Shown: piece by piece, positions 8,862 through 17,130 of the stretch | Numbering within the stretch: position 1 is the first letter of the stretch | How the letters are laid out: every line of letters starts with the position of its first letter | Assembly: GCF_014851675.1 (NCBI RefSeq) | Contig: NZ_JACVAE010000003.1 | Span: 558,001-622,000, forward strand | Length of the DNA stretch: 64,000 nucleotides | DNA from: Rhizobium sp. ARZ01 | GTDB lineage: Bacteria > Pseudomonadota > Alphaproteobacteria > Rhizobiales > Rhizobiaceae | Direction of reading: 5' to 3' | Program-made: the position numbers and the translations under genes | The notes under the pieces: model-generated | Database searches by the model: none | Told to the model about the DNA's origin: nothing | The model's input: only the letters and a program-made list of their open reading frames with translations

Positions 8862-9791
8862 ATGTCGGAGCAACAGTTTGACAAGATCGCACTGATCGGT
8901 ATCGGCCTTATCGGCTCGTCGATCGCGCGCGCGGTCAAGGAAAAGGACATCGCGGGTACGGTCGCCATTGCCACCCGCAGCGCGGAGACGCTGCAGCGGG
9001 CGCGTGAACTGGAACTCGGCACGGACTACTATCTCGATGCTGCCGAAGCCGTGTGTAACGCCGATCTGGTCATCGTATCGGTGCCGGTTGGCGCCTCCGG
9101 CAGTGTTGCCCAGGAGATTGCGCCGAACCTGAAGCAGGGCGCGATCGTCACCGATGTCGGCTCGACCAAGGGCTCTGTGGTGGCGCAGATGCTGCCGCAC
9201 ATCCCGAAGGGCGTCCATTTCATTCCCGGCCATCCGCTCGCCGGCACCGAACATTCGGGTCCCGATGCCGGTTTCGCCGAGCTATTTCGTGGGCGCTGGT
9301 GCATTCTCACGCCTGTCCACGGCACCGACAAGGTGGCCAAGAAGAAGCTTGCGACCTTTTGGGAGACGCTCGGCTCCAAGGTGGATGAAATGGACACCGA
9401 GCACCACGACAAGGTGCTGGCGATCGTCTCGCACCTGCCGCACATCATCGCCTACAATATCGTCGGCACGGCCGACGATCTGGAGACGGTGACGGAATCG
9501 GAAGTCATCAAGTATTCGGCCTCGGGTTTCCGCGACTTCACGCGCCTTGCAGCGTCCGACCCGACCATGTGGCGCGACGTCTGCCTGCACAACAAGGACG
9601 CGATCCTCGAAATGCTTGCCCGCTTTTCGGAAGATCTCGCCTATCTGCAGCGCGCGATCCGCTGGGGTGACGGCGAGAAGCTGTTCGACCTCTTCACCCG
9701 CACTCGCGCGATCCGCCGTTCGATCATCGATGCGGGACAGGATACGGCGGCGGCGAACTTCGGTCGGCCGGTCACCTCGCCGGAGAAGTAG
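8862..9791 (+). CDS. tyrC: Prephenate/arogenate (cyclohexadienyl) dehydrogenase
   Basis: The 309-residue enzyme catalyses NAD(P)-dependent oxidative decarboxylation of prephenate or arogenate in tyrosine synthesis. The N-terminal Rossmann motif is IALIGIGLIGSSIARAVKEK. VTDVGSTKGSV, PGHPLAGTEHSGPDAGFAELFRG and the helical C-terminal domain with HDKVLAIVSHLPHIIAYNIV and SASGFRDFTRLAASDPTMWRDV identify the TyrA family. No ACT or chorismate mutase domain is present. The start at 8862 follows GAGGCGGC. It converges with the DUF2125 gene. Confidence 0.93.
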   Translation: MSEQQFDKIALIGIGLIGSSIARAVKEKDIAGTVAIATRSAETLQRARELELGTDYYLDAAEAVCNADLVIVSVPVGASGSVAQEIAPNLKQGAIVTDVGSTKGSVVAQMLPHIPKGVHFIPGHPLAGTEHSGPDAGFAELFRGRWCILTPVHGTDKVAKKKLATFWETLGSKVDEMDTEHHDKVLAIVSHLPHIIAYNIVGTADDLETVTESEVIKYSASGFRDFTRLAASDPTMWRDVCLHNKDAILEMLARFSEDLAYLQRAIRWGDGEKLFDLFTRTRAIRRSIIDAGQDTAAANFGRPVTSPEK

Positions 9792-9818
9792 CGGTCCCAT
9801 AGCGCCAACCTGAAAGCG

Positions 9819-10817
9819 TCAGAGCGCTCCGATGTTGGCGATTGGAATGATACCGAGGTAAACGACACCATCCTGTACAAGCAACTTGACGCGGGCGTTG
9901 CTGTCTCCGCCGGAAAGCGTCCGTACCGTCTCTGTCACGCTGTTGGCGGTCTCAGCGATCTCCGGAAACGCCTTCGAGACGATGTCGCGAACCGAGTCTA
10001 TACCCTTAAATTCCAGTTCGAACTTGCCGGACAGAAGGCCTTCGTTGTCGATCTCATACGGGCCGGAGAGCGAGACGCTGTTGCCATCGGCGAAATTGAC
10101 GCTGAAACTGCGCAGATCACCCTTCGTGCCGCGTGGAAGGTCCTTTGGGGGGCCTTCCTTCAGCCAATTCGCGCCATCGGCGACCGCGGCGTGGAGTGCA
10201 ACATCGATCGCGGGAACCTGGGTGCCGGGAATGGTCAGTTCCAGGCCGTTGATCGACATGGCGACATCCAGCGCGGTGCCGTTTGTGCGGGTATGGATCT
10301 CGCCATGACTGGCTGCAAAGCCGAGGTTCACATCGCGCATGCCGGCGGTGAAACTGCCCTTCAGGGCGTCGTAGGCGATTGATGCGCGGTCCAAGCCGCC
10401 CATGCCTGCGACGCCGCTGGCATGCAGGAGGTTCCAGTCGGCTGTCAGCACTTTGTCCGGCGAAACACGGATCAGCGCGGGGCCGTCGAGTTCAACAACG
10501 GCATGGCCGGGGTTGTAGACCTGGGCTGCCGAGCGCAGCGCGCCGAAGCTTGCCGATGTCCCCGTGCGCTCGTCGTCGATTGCGACCGCATCGCAGAAGA
10601 GGCCGATCCGGAAGGGGTATCCCTTCACCTCGAGCGCAGTGCAGGACACCGAAGTGGAAGTGCTTGAAAGCCGGTCGCGCACGAGGCCCTTCAGCCGATC
10701 CGCGCCGAAGAACCATGCTCCCGTGTATGCTGCCACAAACACTACGATGCCGAGGCCAAGGAGCCAGAACTTGCGCGCGCTGCCGCTTGACGTTGCGCTG
10801 TTTGTCGATGTCATCAT
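9819..10817 (-). CDS. DUF2125 domain-containing membrane-anchored protein
   Basis: This 332-residue protein has one N-terminal transmembrane segment (about residues 17-36, FWLLGLGIVVFVAAYTGAWF) and a large exported domain of the DUF2125 family (PF09898). SVSCTALEVKGYPFRIGLFCDAVAID and SGPYEIDNEGLLSGKFELEFKG mark the family, which is found in alphaproteobacteria and has no assigned function. Two ATGs are adjacent; the second (10814) has better spacing from GGAGA, so the true start may be three bases later. It lies between tyrC and the ChaC gene. Confidence 0.82.
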   Translation of the reverse strand: MMTSTNSATSSGSARKFWLLGLGIVVFVAAYTGAWFFGADRLKGLVRDRLSSTSTSVSCTALEVKGYPFRIGLFCDAVAIDDERTGTSASFGALRSAAQVYNPGHAVVELDGPALIRVSPDKVLTADWNLLHASGVAGMGGLDRASIAYDALKGSFTAGMRDVNLGFAASHGEIHTRTNGTALDVAMSINGLELTIPGTQVPAIDVALHAAVADGANWLKEGPPKDLPRGTKGDLRSFSVNFADGNSVSLSGPYEIDNEGLLSGKFELEFKGIDSVRDIVSKAFPEIAETANSVTETVRTLSGGDSNARVKLLVQDGVVYLGIIPIANIGAL

Positions 10818-10918
10818 GTTCTCCGTTTTGACGGAAGAAAATTGATTTGCCTAGATTGTCAGAGCACGGCAATGAGCGGTCAATTGCGGCGGCATTCAGG
10901 TAGTCACGGAAACGTACA

Positions 10919-11458
10919 GTGGACAGGAACGAATTTTGGGTCTTCGGCTATGGTTCGCTTATGTGGAATCCGGGCTTCGAGGTCGAGGAGAGCCGGCCCG
11001 CACACGTCCATGGTTTCCGCCGCGCGCTTTGCGTCCGTTCCTGGGTGCATCGGGGTACGCAGGAGAACCCCGGCTTGGTGCTGGGCCTCGACCGCGGAGG
11101 ATCCTGCCGGGGTAGGGCGTTTCGGGTGGCGCCGGAGCGCCGGAATGCAGTCATTGACTATCTGCGCGAACGCGAGCTCGTCACGCATGTTTACAAGGAA
11201 CGTACGCTGCCCGTCACCCTTGACGGCGGGGTTCGTACTGAGGCCCTTGCCTATGTGATCGACCGCGCGCATCACCAATACGCTGGCGCCCTTTCGGTCG
11301 AGGAGGCCGCTGCCGTCGTCAGCACAGCGAAGGGAAAGTCCGGACCGAACGTCGAATATGTTGCCAATACGCTTGCCCACCTACGGGAGATGGGTATCCG
11401 CGATCACTGGCTGGAAGAGGTCGGCCGCACGGTTGAGCGTCTCGCAAACGGCGGCTGA
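10919..11458 (+). CDS. Gamma-glutamylcyclotransferase, ChaC family
   Basis: A 179-residue ChaC-family enzyme (PF04752), which in known members cleaves glutathione to 5-oxoproline and Cys-Gly in the cytosol. The N-terminal substrate loop FWVFGYGSLMWNPGF, the GFRRALCVRSWVHRGTQENPGLVLGLDRGGSCRGRAF block and the later EYVANTLAHLREMGI are characteristic. It starts with GTG, preceded by ACGGAAAC. It is divergent from the DUF2125 gene and convergent with plsC, ten bases away. Confidence 0.9.
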   Translation: MDRNEFWVFGYGSLMWNPGFEVEESRPAHVHGFRRALCVRSWVHRGTQENPGLVLGLDRGGSCRGRAFRVAPERRNAVIDYLRERELVTHVYKERTLPVTLDGGVRTEALAYVIDRAHHQYAGALSVEEAAAVVSTAKGKSGPNVEYVANTLAHLREMGIRDHWLEEVGRTVERLANGG

Positions 11459-11468
11459 CGACACCGTT

Positions 11469-12260
11469 TCAAATGCCTCGGGCACGCAGTTCGGCGACGC
11501 GAGTGGCGGCGGTCGGCGGTAGCGGTACGTGCGGATTGGCGTCGACCGTTTCGAGAAGCAACCTGTCGCTTGCGGTCTCCATCACGTCGATCAGATGGGC
11601 GAGGAACGCATCCGGATCCATGCCCGCGGGGATCGGTGGCAGGATTTGCACTTTGAAGTGACCGGGGAAGCGAAGGAACTTGCGGCGCGGCCAGAACAGG
11701 CCGGGGTGCATTACGACCGGTAGGACTGGGACCTGCAGGTCGCGGTAGAGCCGGGCGATACCGTACTTGTAGTCCGGTGGAGCGCCCGGTGGACGACGGG
11801 TGCCCTCGGGATAGATAATCAGCTGGCGGCCAGACTTCATCTCGGCTTTCGCACGCTCCATCACTGCCGCCATGACCCTGCCACGCGCGCCTCGGTCGAC
11901 CGGCACCATCCGCTGTTTCAGGATGTACCAGCCGAAGAGCGGGATCCAGGTCAGCTCGCGCTTGAGGATGTAGAAGGGGTCGTCCTGCCAGGGAAGCAGC
12001 GCGTAGGTGTCCCAGAGCGACTGGTGTTTCGGCGCGAAGATGTAGCCTTGCCCTTTGGGGATGTTCTCCAGGCCCTCGATCTCGAAAGAGGTTCCCACGA
12101 TCTTGTCAAACAGCCAGTGATTGCTGCGGGCCCAGTTCTTTGGCACCATCATGGCTTTCTTGCGCGGCAGCAAGAAGTAGGCGGGCGACAGCACGATCAT
12201 CTGCGCGATCAGATTGAAATAGAAAGCCAGGTTGAACAGGATTGAACGCAGGACGATCAT
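11469..12260 (-). CDS. plsC: 1-acyl-sn-glycerol-3-phosphate acyltransferase
   Basis: The 263-residue inner-membrane enzyme transfers an acyl chain to the sn-2 position of lysophosphatidic acid in phospholipid synthesis. It has an N-terminal hydrophobic segment (residues 5-32), the catalytic HX4D motif H79-Q-S-L-W-D84 and the EGTR motif (E152). In rhizobia plsC normally follows ftsE-ftsX-ydcF on the same strand; here a dpkA-like gene on the other strand separates it from ydcF, so it must have its own promoter. A GC-rich hairpin lies in its leader. Confidence 0.92.
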   Translation of the reverse strand: MIVLRSILFNLAFYFNLIAQMIVLSPAYFLLPRKKAMMVPKNWARSNHWLFDKIVGTSFEIEGLENIPKGQGYIFAPKHQSLWDTYALLPWQDDPFYILKRELTWIPLFGWYILKQRMVPVDRGARGRVMAAVMERAKAEMKSGRQLIIYPEGTRRPPGAPPDYKYGIARLYRDLQVPVLPVVMHPGLFWPRRKFLRFPGHFKVQILPPIPAGMDPDAFLAHLIDVMETASDRLLLETVDANPHVPLPPTAATRVAELRARGI

Positions 12261-12278
12261 GAAGCGACGGCTCTCCTC

Positions 12279-12299
12279 GCGCGCCCCAGCTGGGCGCGC
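12279..12299 (-). promoter_or_regulatory. GC-rich hairpin in the plsC leader
   Basis: GCGCGCCC and GGGCGCGC form a perfect 8-bp stem with a 5-base loop, 18-39 bases before the plsC ATG on the minus strand. There is no T-run after it. It could limit translation or be the scar of an insertion boundary. The rest of 12300-12516 holds no gene that I can see and only unremarkable sequence. Confidence 0.35.
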
Positions 12300-12516
12300 C
12301 GCGCAGTAAAAAGGTGAGCCTGCCTACACGATATTTCCGGCGTCGGAAACCGGCTTGCGGTCGAACAGCCTCAGGATCGGCAGGAAGTTTGCCGATCGAA
12401 ACCGTTCTAGCTGGACATTTCAGCCTGGGTGGTTGGCGTGCCGGTCCCCTCCGTTTCTGCGTGTAGCTGCCATGCTTGGGTCAACCAGTTACCGGTTTGT
12501 AAAATTCCATCAATAA

Positions 12517-12535
12517 TGTATACGTTAAGTATACA
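12517..12535. promoter_or_regulatory. Palindromic operator upstream of dpkA-like gene
   Basis: TGTATAC-GTTAA-GTATACA is a perfect 7-bp inverted repeat with 5-base spacer, 62 bases before the TTG start of the reductase gene. Two-fold symmetric sites with GTATAC halves are typical of GntR/FCD-type regulators. No regulator gene is adjacent, so the cognate protein must be encoded elsewhere. Confidence 0.6.
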
Positions 12536-12597
12536 AAGAAAAATCAATGCGTTGACCGCATTGCCATGGATCCCACTCTGTCACAGGAGGCTTTGGC

Positions 12598-13626
12598 TTG
12601 AATTTGAAGGACGTGCGCGACGAGGTTGTCCTCTCGGTAGACGAGGTTTTCGACCTCTCCATGAAAGTGTTGACCCTGCATGGGCTGTCCAATGCCCAGG
12701 CGCAACCGCTGGCGCGCGCGATCGCCTCGGCCGAACGAGATGACTGCAGGTCACACGGTCTACAGCGGCTGCCCGGCTGCCTCGACACGATGGGCCACCC
12801 CAGGTTCAACAAGGACGCGGATCCTCGGCCTCAAGACATCTCGGCTGCGGTGACGACGATTGATGCCGACTTTGGCTACTCGTTGCTTGCGTTCGAGCGC
12901 GGGCTGGAATCACTGGTGTCCAAGGCCAGGACCCTGGGCATATCCATTCTGGCAATCAATAACTGTTTCCATTCGACGGCCCTCTGGCCAGAGGTCGAAG
13001 CTATCACCGCGCATGGCCTCGCGGCACTGATCATGAACCCGAGCCACAGCTGGGTCGCTCCCGCAGGCGGCTCCACGCCGGTCCTTGGAACCAACCCAAT
13101 TGCGTTTGGTTGGCCTCGCAAGGAACGCCGGCCTTATGTCTTTGATTTCGCGACAAGCGCCGCCGCACGTGCAGAGATCGCCCTTCATGGAAGGGAGAAC
13201 AAGCCGATCCCCTTGGGCTGGGGAGTTGATTCCGAGGGCCAGCCTACCACCGATGCGAAGGCTGTACTGTCCGGGGCGATGCTGACATTCGGAGGGCATA
13301 AGGGCTCGGCCCTCTCCACGATGGTGGAATTGCTGGCGGGACCGCTTATCGGAGGGATGACAAGCATGCAGTCGATGTCCTTCGATGCCAACGCGAAGGC
13401 AGCGCCATGTCACGGCGAGCTTGTCATTGCGTTCAATCCAGTTCTGCTGGGAGGGGAGAGCACCGAGAACGACCAGGCGGCAGAGGCGCTCTTTGCTGCA
13501 ATTACAGATCAAGGGGCGAGGCTTCCGTCTGAAAGGCGGTATCGCGCACGACAGCGAACTTCGAATGAGGGTGTCAGGGTACCCCGCGAGCTCTATGAGC
13601 GCATTCAAACCCTCCTCGGCGAGTGA
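12598..13626 (+). CDS. Delta1-piperideine/pyrroline-2-carboxylate reductase-like (Ldh_2 family)
   Basis: This 342-residue NAD(P)H-dependent oxidoreductase belongs to the malate/L-lactate dehydrogenase-like family (PF02615). The blocks CRSHGLQRLPGCLDTM, KARTLGISILAINNCFHSTALWPEVE, GTNPIAFGWPR, FDFATSAAARAEI and FGGHKGSALSTMVELLAG closely follow my memory of Pseudomonas DpkA, which reduces cyclic imino acids to pipecolate or proline in D-lysine and hydroxyproline catabolism. The start is TTG at 12598 with AGGAGG eight bases upstream. It is an isolated catabolic gene inserted between ydcF and plsC, with a palindromic operator upstream. Exact substrate is inference. Confidence 0.85.
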   Translation: MNLKDVRDEVVLSVDEVFDLSMKVLTLHGLSNAQAQPLARAIASAERDDCRSHGLQRLPGCLDTMGHPRFNKDADPRPQDISAAVTTIDADFGYSLLAFERGLESLVSKARTLGISILAINNCFHSTALWPEVEAITAHGLAALIMNPSHSWVAPAGGSTPVLGTNPIAFGWPRKERRPYVFDFATSAAARAEIALHGRENKPIPLGWGVDSEGQPTTDAKAVLSGAMLTFGGHKGSALSTMVELLAGPLIGGMTSMQSMSFDANAKAAPCHGELVIAFNPVLLGGESTENDQAAEALFAAITDQGARLPSERRYRARQRTSNEGVRVPRELYERIQTLLGE

Positions 13627-13679
13627 TGGCTGCCCGGTCGGGCTGTGCTCTGTTGGGCTTTGCGTCCGACGCGTGTTGA

Positions 13680-14393
13680 TCACATCAATGAGGCATGCGC
13701 CGGCTCGTCGCGGCGCAGCCCGCTCGCGGTCCCAGCACCGACGATATCCCGCAGCACCGCGGCGGAATATTTGAAGTATTCAGACAGGATCGCCTTCATC
13801 ACCATCGGTTGACCCAGCCAGTTTCCGTTCTTCAGATCGGAATTGATGACCGGGTAGGACAGGAACTCGGTTTGTTTATCGCTGCGCCGCAGTTCGAGCA
13901 GGCTGCGCGGCATGTGGTAGTTGTTGGTGACAACCAGAACCTTGCTGTACCCGTGGTCGCTAATCCACTGCGCCGTCTCGTTGGCGTTGCCAATCGTGTC
14001 CATCGCGTCATAGCCGATGTCGACGCAGCACTCGAAGAGCGTCGACGAACTTTGGGTGAACCTGCGGATCTGGTTGCCGCTGGTTGCCGGATTGACGCCG
14101 GAGATCAGAAGACGTCTTCCCGCACCCTGCTTCAGAAGATCGATCGCCTGGTCGATCCGCTGGAAGCCTCCCGTCAGAACGACGATCGCATCGGCCTGCG
14201 GACGGCGCGGTGTTTCCATGGAGGCGACGGTCTCGGCGAAATAGAGGAAACCGCTGACCAGTAGGCCGCAGAAGATCAGCAACAGAACGAGGAACAGGCG
14301 CACGAAGCGACGAATGGGGCGGATCCGCCAGCGTCTCGCTGGTGGTTTCCGGTCCTCCATCATCGCGTTTCTCGACTCGTCCATTGCGACCAT
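13680..14393 (-). CDS. YdcF/SanA family membrane protein (DUF218)
   Basis: A 237-residue protein with a basic N-terminal tail, one transmembrane segment (about residues 31-52) and a DUF218 domain. ADAIVVLTGGFQRIDQAIDLLKQGAGRRLLISG, NANETAQWI and VLVVTNNYHMPRSLLELRR are the family motifs. The family is linked to envelope integrity and may act on lipid- or glycan-linked substrates, but the reaction is not settled. It lies 70 bases downstream of ftsX on the same strand, as in other rhizobia, and is probably part of the ftsE-ftsX operon. Confidence 0.88.
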   Translation of the reverse strand: MVAMDESRNAMMEDRKPPARRWRIRPIRRFVRLFLVLLLIFCGLLVSGFLYFAETVASMETPRRPQADAIVVLTGGFQRIDQAIDLLKQGAGRRLLISGVNPATSGNQIRRFTQSSSTLFECCVDIGYDAMDTIGNANETAQWISDHGYSKVLVVTNNYHMPRSLLELRRSDKQTEFLSYPVINSDLKNGNWLGQPMVMKAILSEYFKYSAAVLRDIVGAGTASGLRRDEPAHASLM

Positions 14394-14463
14394 GATTCTC
14401 TCTCATAGCGCGCGATTGCGGCAAGGACGAGTCCGCTGCGGCACATTGGCACGGCGTGCTATT

Positions 14464-15474
14464 TCAAGTGTTCGGCAGACCATCGGTCCGTGCGGGGTCG
14501 GAACGGATGCGGTCGATCTCGAAAATCGTGCGCATTACTGTAAAGCGCGCCGTCAGCGTCGTCAGAAGGGCAATGACGATCATCGTTGCGCCGATGCCCA
14601 GATAGCCGCCGAGGCCGACCGAAAAAGCGCCGAACAACGCGGTTGCCTGGTCGCTCTCGGGGGTCGCGAGCGAATTGCTCTGCCAGTAGCCGGCTATGGC
14701 GAAGACGAGAGCTGCCAGCGCCCCTCCTGCAAACGAGCCCTTGAGGCTTATCTTGAGAAAATGCTTCTGGAACTCGGACGCCACGAAACCCGCTTCCGCG
14801 CCGACGAAATGCAGCACCTCGATGATATGGCGATTGCCGGAGAGAGCGCCGCGCGTCGCGAAGATGACCGTCAGCACCATCGCCGTAAAGACGAGGATCA
14901 GGACGCCCGTGCCGATCCAGGCGGTCGTCTCCGCCATGGCGACCAGGCGGTTCACCCAGGTACGGTGATCGTCGAGGAAGGCCTGCGGGATCGTTTCTGT
15001 CAGCGCTTGCCGCATGGCGGTGAAATCGGGCGGATTGCGCTCGTCGATCGTGATGATGACAAGACGCGGCACCGGCAGTTCGTTGAGGTCCAGCCCTTCC
15101 CCGAGCCAGGGCTCGAGCAGCCTTGCTGTCGCCGCGCGATCGACGATCTGTCCATCCTTCGTGCCGGAGAATGTCAGGGCAAGGTCGCGCGCATCACGCA
15201 ACGCCGCTTCCATGTCCAACTTGTCGTCCGGCTTGATCTGGATGGTGATCTCGCGCGAAATCTGGCTTTGCCAGCTCGCCGCCGTCGCTCGCACCATGCT
15301 GACGGCGCCATAGGTCAGGCAGGCCAGGAACGCCATGATGGCGATGACGCACATAAGCGCATTGCCGGAGACGTTTGCGGGCGGCACGATCGGGGCGGTG
15401 GGCCGCACACGCATCGGCGGCCGTTTCTCGGGAGCGCGCTCCTGCGCCCGATTGGGTCCGGTAGCCTCACTCAT
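14464..15474 (-). CDS. ftsX: Cell division ABC transporter permease FtsX
   Basis: The 336-residue FtsX has a proline-rich cytoplasmic N-terminus, a first transmembrane helix (about residues 40-58), an extracytoplasmic domain with EITIQIKPDD, and three C-terminal helices, with RGALSGNRHIIEVLHFVGAEAGFVASEFQKHF between them. FtsEX regulates septal peptidoglycan hydrolysis at the division site. The ATG overlaps the 3' end of ftsE by 8 bases, so the pair is translationally coupled. The N-terminal tail is longer than in enterobacteria, as is common in rhizobia. Confidence 0.93.
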   Translation of the reverse strand: MSEATGPNRAQERAPEKRPPMRVRPTAPIVPPANVSGNALMCVIAIMAFLACLTYGAVSMVRATAASWQSQISREITIQIKPDDKLDMEAALRDARDLALTFSGTKDGQIVDRAATARLLEPWLGEGLDLNELPVPRLVIITIDERNPPDFTAMRQALTETIPQAFLDDHRTWVNRLVAMAETTAWIGTGVLILVFTAMVLTVIFATRGALSGNRHIIEVLHFVGAEAGFVASEFQKHFLKISLKGSFAGGALAALVFAIAGYWQSNSLATPESDQATALFGAFSVGLGGYLGIGATMIVIALLTTLTARFTVMRTIFEIDRIRSDPARTDGLPNT

Positions 15475-16198
15475 AGATGTCGAGCCGCCCTTGCGAGAGG
15501 ATCATGCGCCGCGCCTCGACCTGATCCATTAGCGATAGGTCGTGGGTGGCGATTACAACCGCCGTACCGAGTCGGTTCAGTTCGAGGAACAGGCTGAGTA
15601 GCCGTCGTGCCATCGGTGGATCGACGTTGCCGGTCGGCTCGTCCGCCAAAAGCAACTCGGGGCGATCAATGAGCGCGCGTGCGATTGCAGCGCGCTGCTT
15701 CTCCCCGCCCGACAGGACAGGGGGGAGTACGTTAATGCGTTCTCCGAGCCCCACCCATTTCAGAAGTTCCAGCACGTCGGCTCGATAGGAGGACTCTTCC
15801 TTGCCGCGAACCCTGAGCGGAAGGGCGACGTTCTCGTAGGTCGTCAGATGGTCGAGCAGCCGGAAATCCTGGAAGACGATGCCGATCCGGCGTCGCAGCA
15901 TCGGCAATTCGTCGCGCGGGATCGTGGCGATGTCGCGATCGAATGTCCGCACGAGCCCGCGCGTAGGTTGCAGCGACAGAAACAGAAGGCGTAACAGCGT
16001 CGTCTTTCCGGCGCCGGAGGGGCCGGTGAGGAACTGGAAGGATCGGCGCGGAATGTCGAAGGTGAGATCACGGAGGATTTCCGGACCCATCCCGTAGCGC
16101 AGACCGACATTCTCGAAATGTATCAAAGGGGTTATCCGGTTCTCGTCATTGGCTGCCACGTTGCGCGGTTTCGCTGCCCGCGGATCGCACGGAATCAA
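15467..16198 (-). CDS. ftsE: Cell division ATP-binding protein FtsE
   Basis: The 243-residue ABC ATPase carries Walker A GPSGAGKTT, Q-loop FQDFRLLDHLTTYENVALPL, signature LSGGEKQRAAIARAL, Walker B LLLADEPTGNVD and a switch His in ATHDLSLM. It energises FtsX at the divisome. The typical FtsE begins near LIHFENVGLRYG, so a TTG at 16126 is an alternative start giving 219 residues; the ATG at 16198 adds 24 residues not usual for the family. It is first in ftsE-ftsX-ydcF and divergent from a membrane-protein gene 125 bases away. Confidence 0.93.
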   Translation of the reverse strand: MIPCDPRAAKPRNVAANDENRITPLIHFENVGLRYGMGPEILRDLTFDIPRRSFQFLTGPSGAGKTTLLRLLFLSLQPTRGLVRTFDRDIATIPRDELPMLRRRIGIVFQDFRLLDHLTTYENVALPLRVRGKEESSYRADVLELLKWVGLGERINVLPPVLSGGEKQRAAIARALIDRPELLLADEPTGNVDPPMARRLLSLFLELNRLGTAVVIATHDLSLMDQVEARRMILSQGRLDIYE

Positions 16199-16323
16199 GG
16201 CCCATCCAAGGCCGATTTCCGAAGCATTAACCAGTATGGTTTACGTTTCGTAAGGATTCGGTTCAATGCCCGACTTTTTGCGGGTGAATCTCTCTGCGTG
16301 AAGCAACGACAAGGAGAACCGCC

Positions 16324-17013
16324 ATGAGCGCATTCGGCGCGAGACGCGAAAGGAGCGCCACGATCGACTTGCTGCCGCCGGAACCGGGCGTCCGCAAGCG
16401 CAATTTTGCCCCTGCCAGACCGAAATATGAGATTGTAGACGCTCATTTCGTTGTGCTTGCCGATGGGCCAGCGGCGCATGGCACCGCTTACAATGACAAC
16501 CATCGCCGTACCCGGTCACGGCAGGCTGTATTCGCTTCGCAAGCCGGCCGCTTGATCGCCAGAGGCCTTATCTGGATCATGCGCTCTGCGGAACGGCTTC
16601 TCCAGCTTCTGCCGCCACGCGCCTTCGGGGCCGTTGTCGCCGGCTGCTTCGTCGCCATGTTCTTCTTCGCCGGCGGCCTTTCGGCCTTGGCAACGGTCCT
16701 CGTAGGTGCTGAGCCAACCAGCGCGGTCGAAATCGCAGGCGTCACCTCTTCTCTCGACGATCGTGATGGCATGAAGGTGCTCTCGGTCTACGGTACGATA
16801 CAAAACCGGTCCACCCATACCCGGGAAATGCCGACGATCGTCGTCGACGTCCTTGCGGGCGGCAAATCCATCGCGCGGCATCGAATCGAGCCGCAAGGGG
16901 GTAGCCTCCTGCCCGGCGCGAAGGATGCCTTTTCGTTGAGGCTTCCCCACGGCGGCTCAAATCTACCGAAAATCGCCATATCTCTGGAGCCGGCGGGTGC
17001 GTCTACGCGATGA
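16324..17013 (+). CDS. Membrane-anchored protein with FxLYD/DUF3426-like domain
   Basis: This 229-residue protein has a hydrophilic cytoplasmic N-terminus (1-90), one transmembrane segment (about 98-124, FGAVVAGCFVAMFFFAGGLSALATVLV) and a C-terminal extracytoplasmic region (VLSVYGTIQNRSTHTREMPTIVVDVLAGGKSIARHRI) resembling the FxLYD/DUF3426 fold. Proteins of this architecture next to ftsE in alphaproteobacteria often carry an N-terminal MJ0042 zinc ribbon; no CxxC pair is present here. A clear AAGGAGAA site precedes the ATG. Function unknown; the place opposite ftsE suggests an envelope role. Confidence 0.72.
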   Translation: MSAFGARRERSATIDLLPPEPGVRKRNFAPARPKYEIVDAHFVVLADGPAAHGTAYNDNHRRTRSRQAVFASQAGRLIARGLIWIMRSAERLLQLLPPRAFGAVVAGCFVAMFFFAGGLSALATVLVGAEPTSAVEIAGVTSSLDDRDGMKVLSVYGTIQNRSTHTREMPTIVVDVLAGGKSIARHRIEPQGGSLLPGAKDAFSLRLPHGGSNLPKIAISLEPAGASTR

Positions 17014-17015
17014 GT

Positions 17016-17047
17016 ATGCTATGCGGCAGTCGGATGCGGCATAGCAT
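17016..17047 (+). terminator. Inverted repeat after membrane-protein gene
   Basis: ATGCTATGC and GCATAGCAT form a 9-bp perfect inverted repeat with a 14-base spacer directly after the stop codon at 17013. No T-run follows, so it is either a weak or Rho-assisted terminator or another protein-binding site. Confidence 0.35.
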
Positions 17048-17130
17048 CGCTCATGCATGGCCCTGAAACCCGGAAGGATGTCGGGTCCATGTGCGGCGTA
17101 GTGGAACCAGACGGCATGGAGCAGGTCGCA

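Noticed and set aside
16225..16253. CtrA-like or palindromic site between ftsE and the 16324 gene (TTAACC, TTACG-TTT-CGTAA)
   Set aside because: Spacing does not match the TTAA-N7-TTAA consensus and the TTACG/CGTAA arms are only five bases; too weak to list as an operator.
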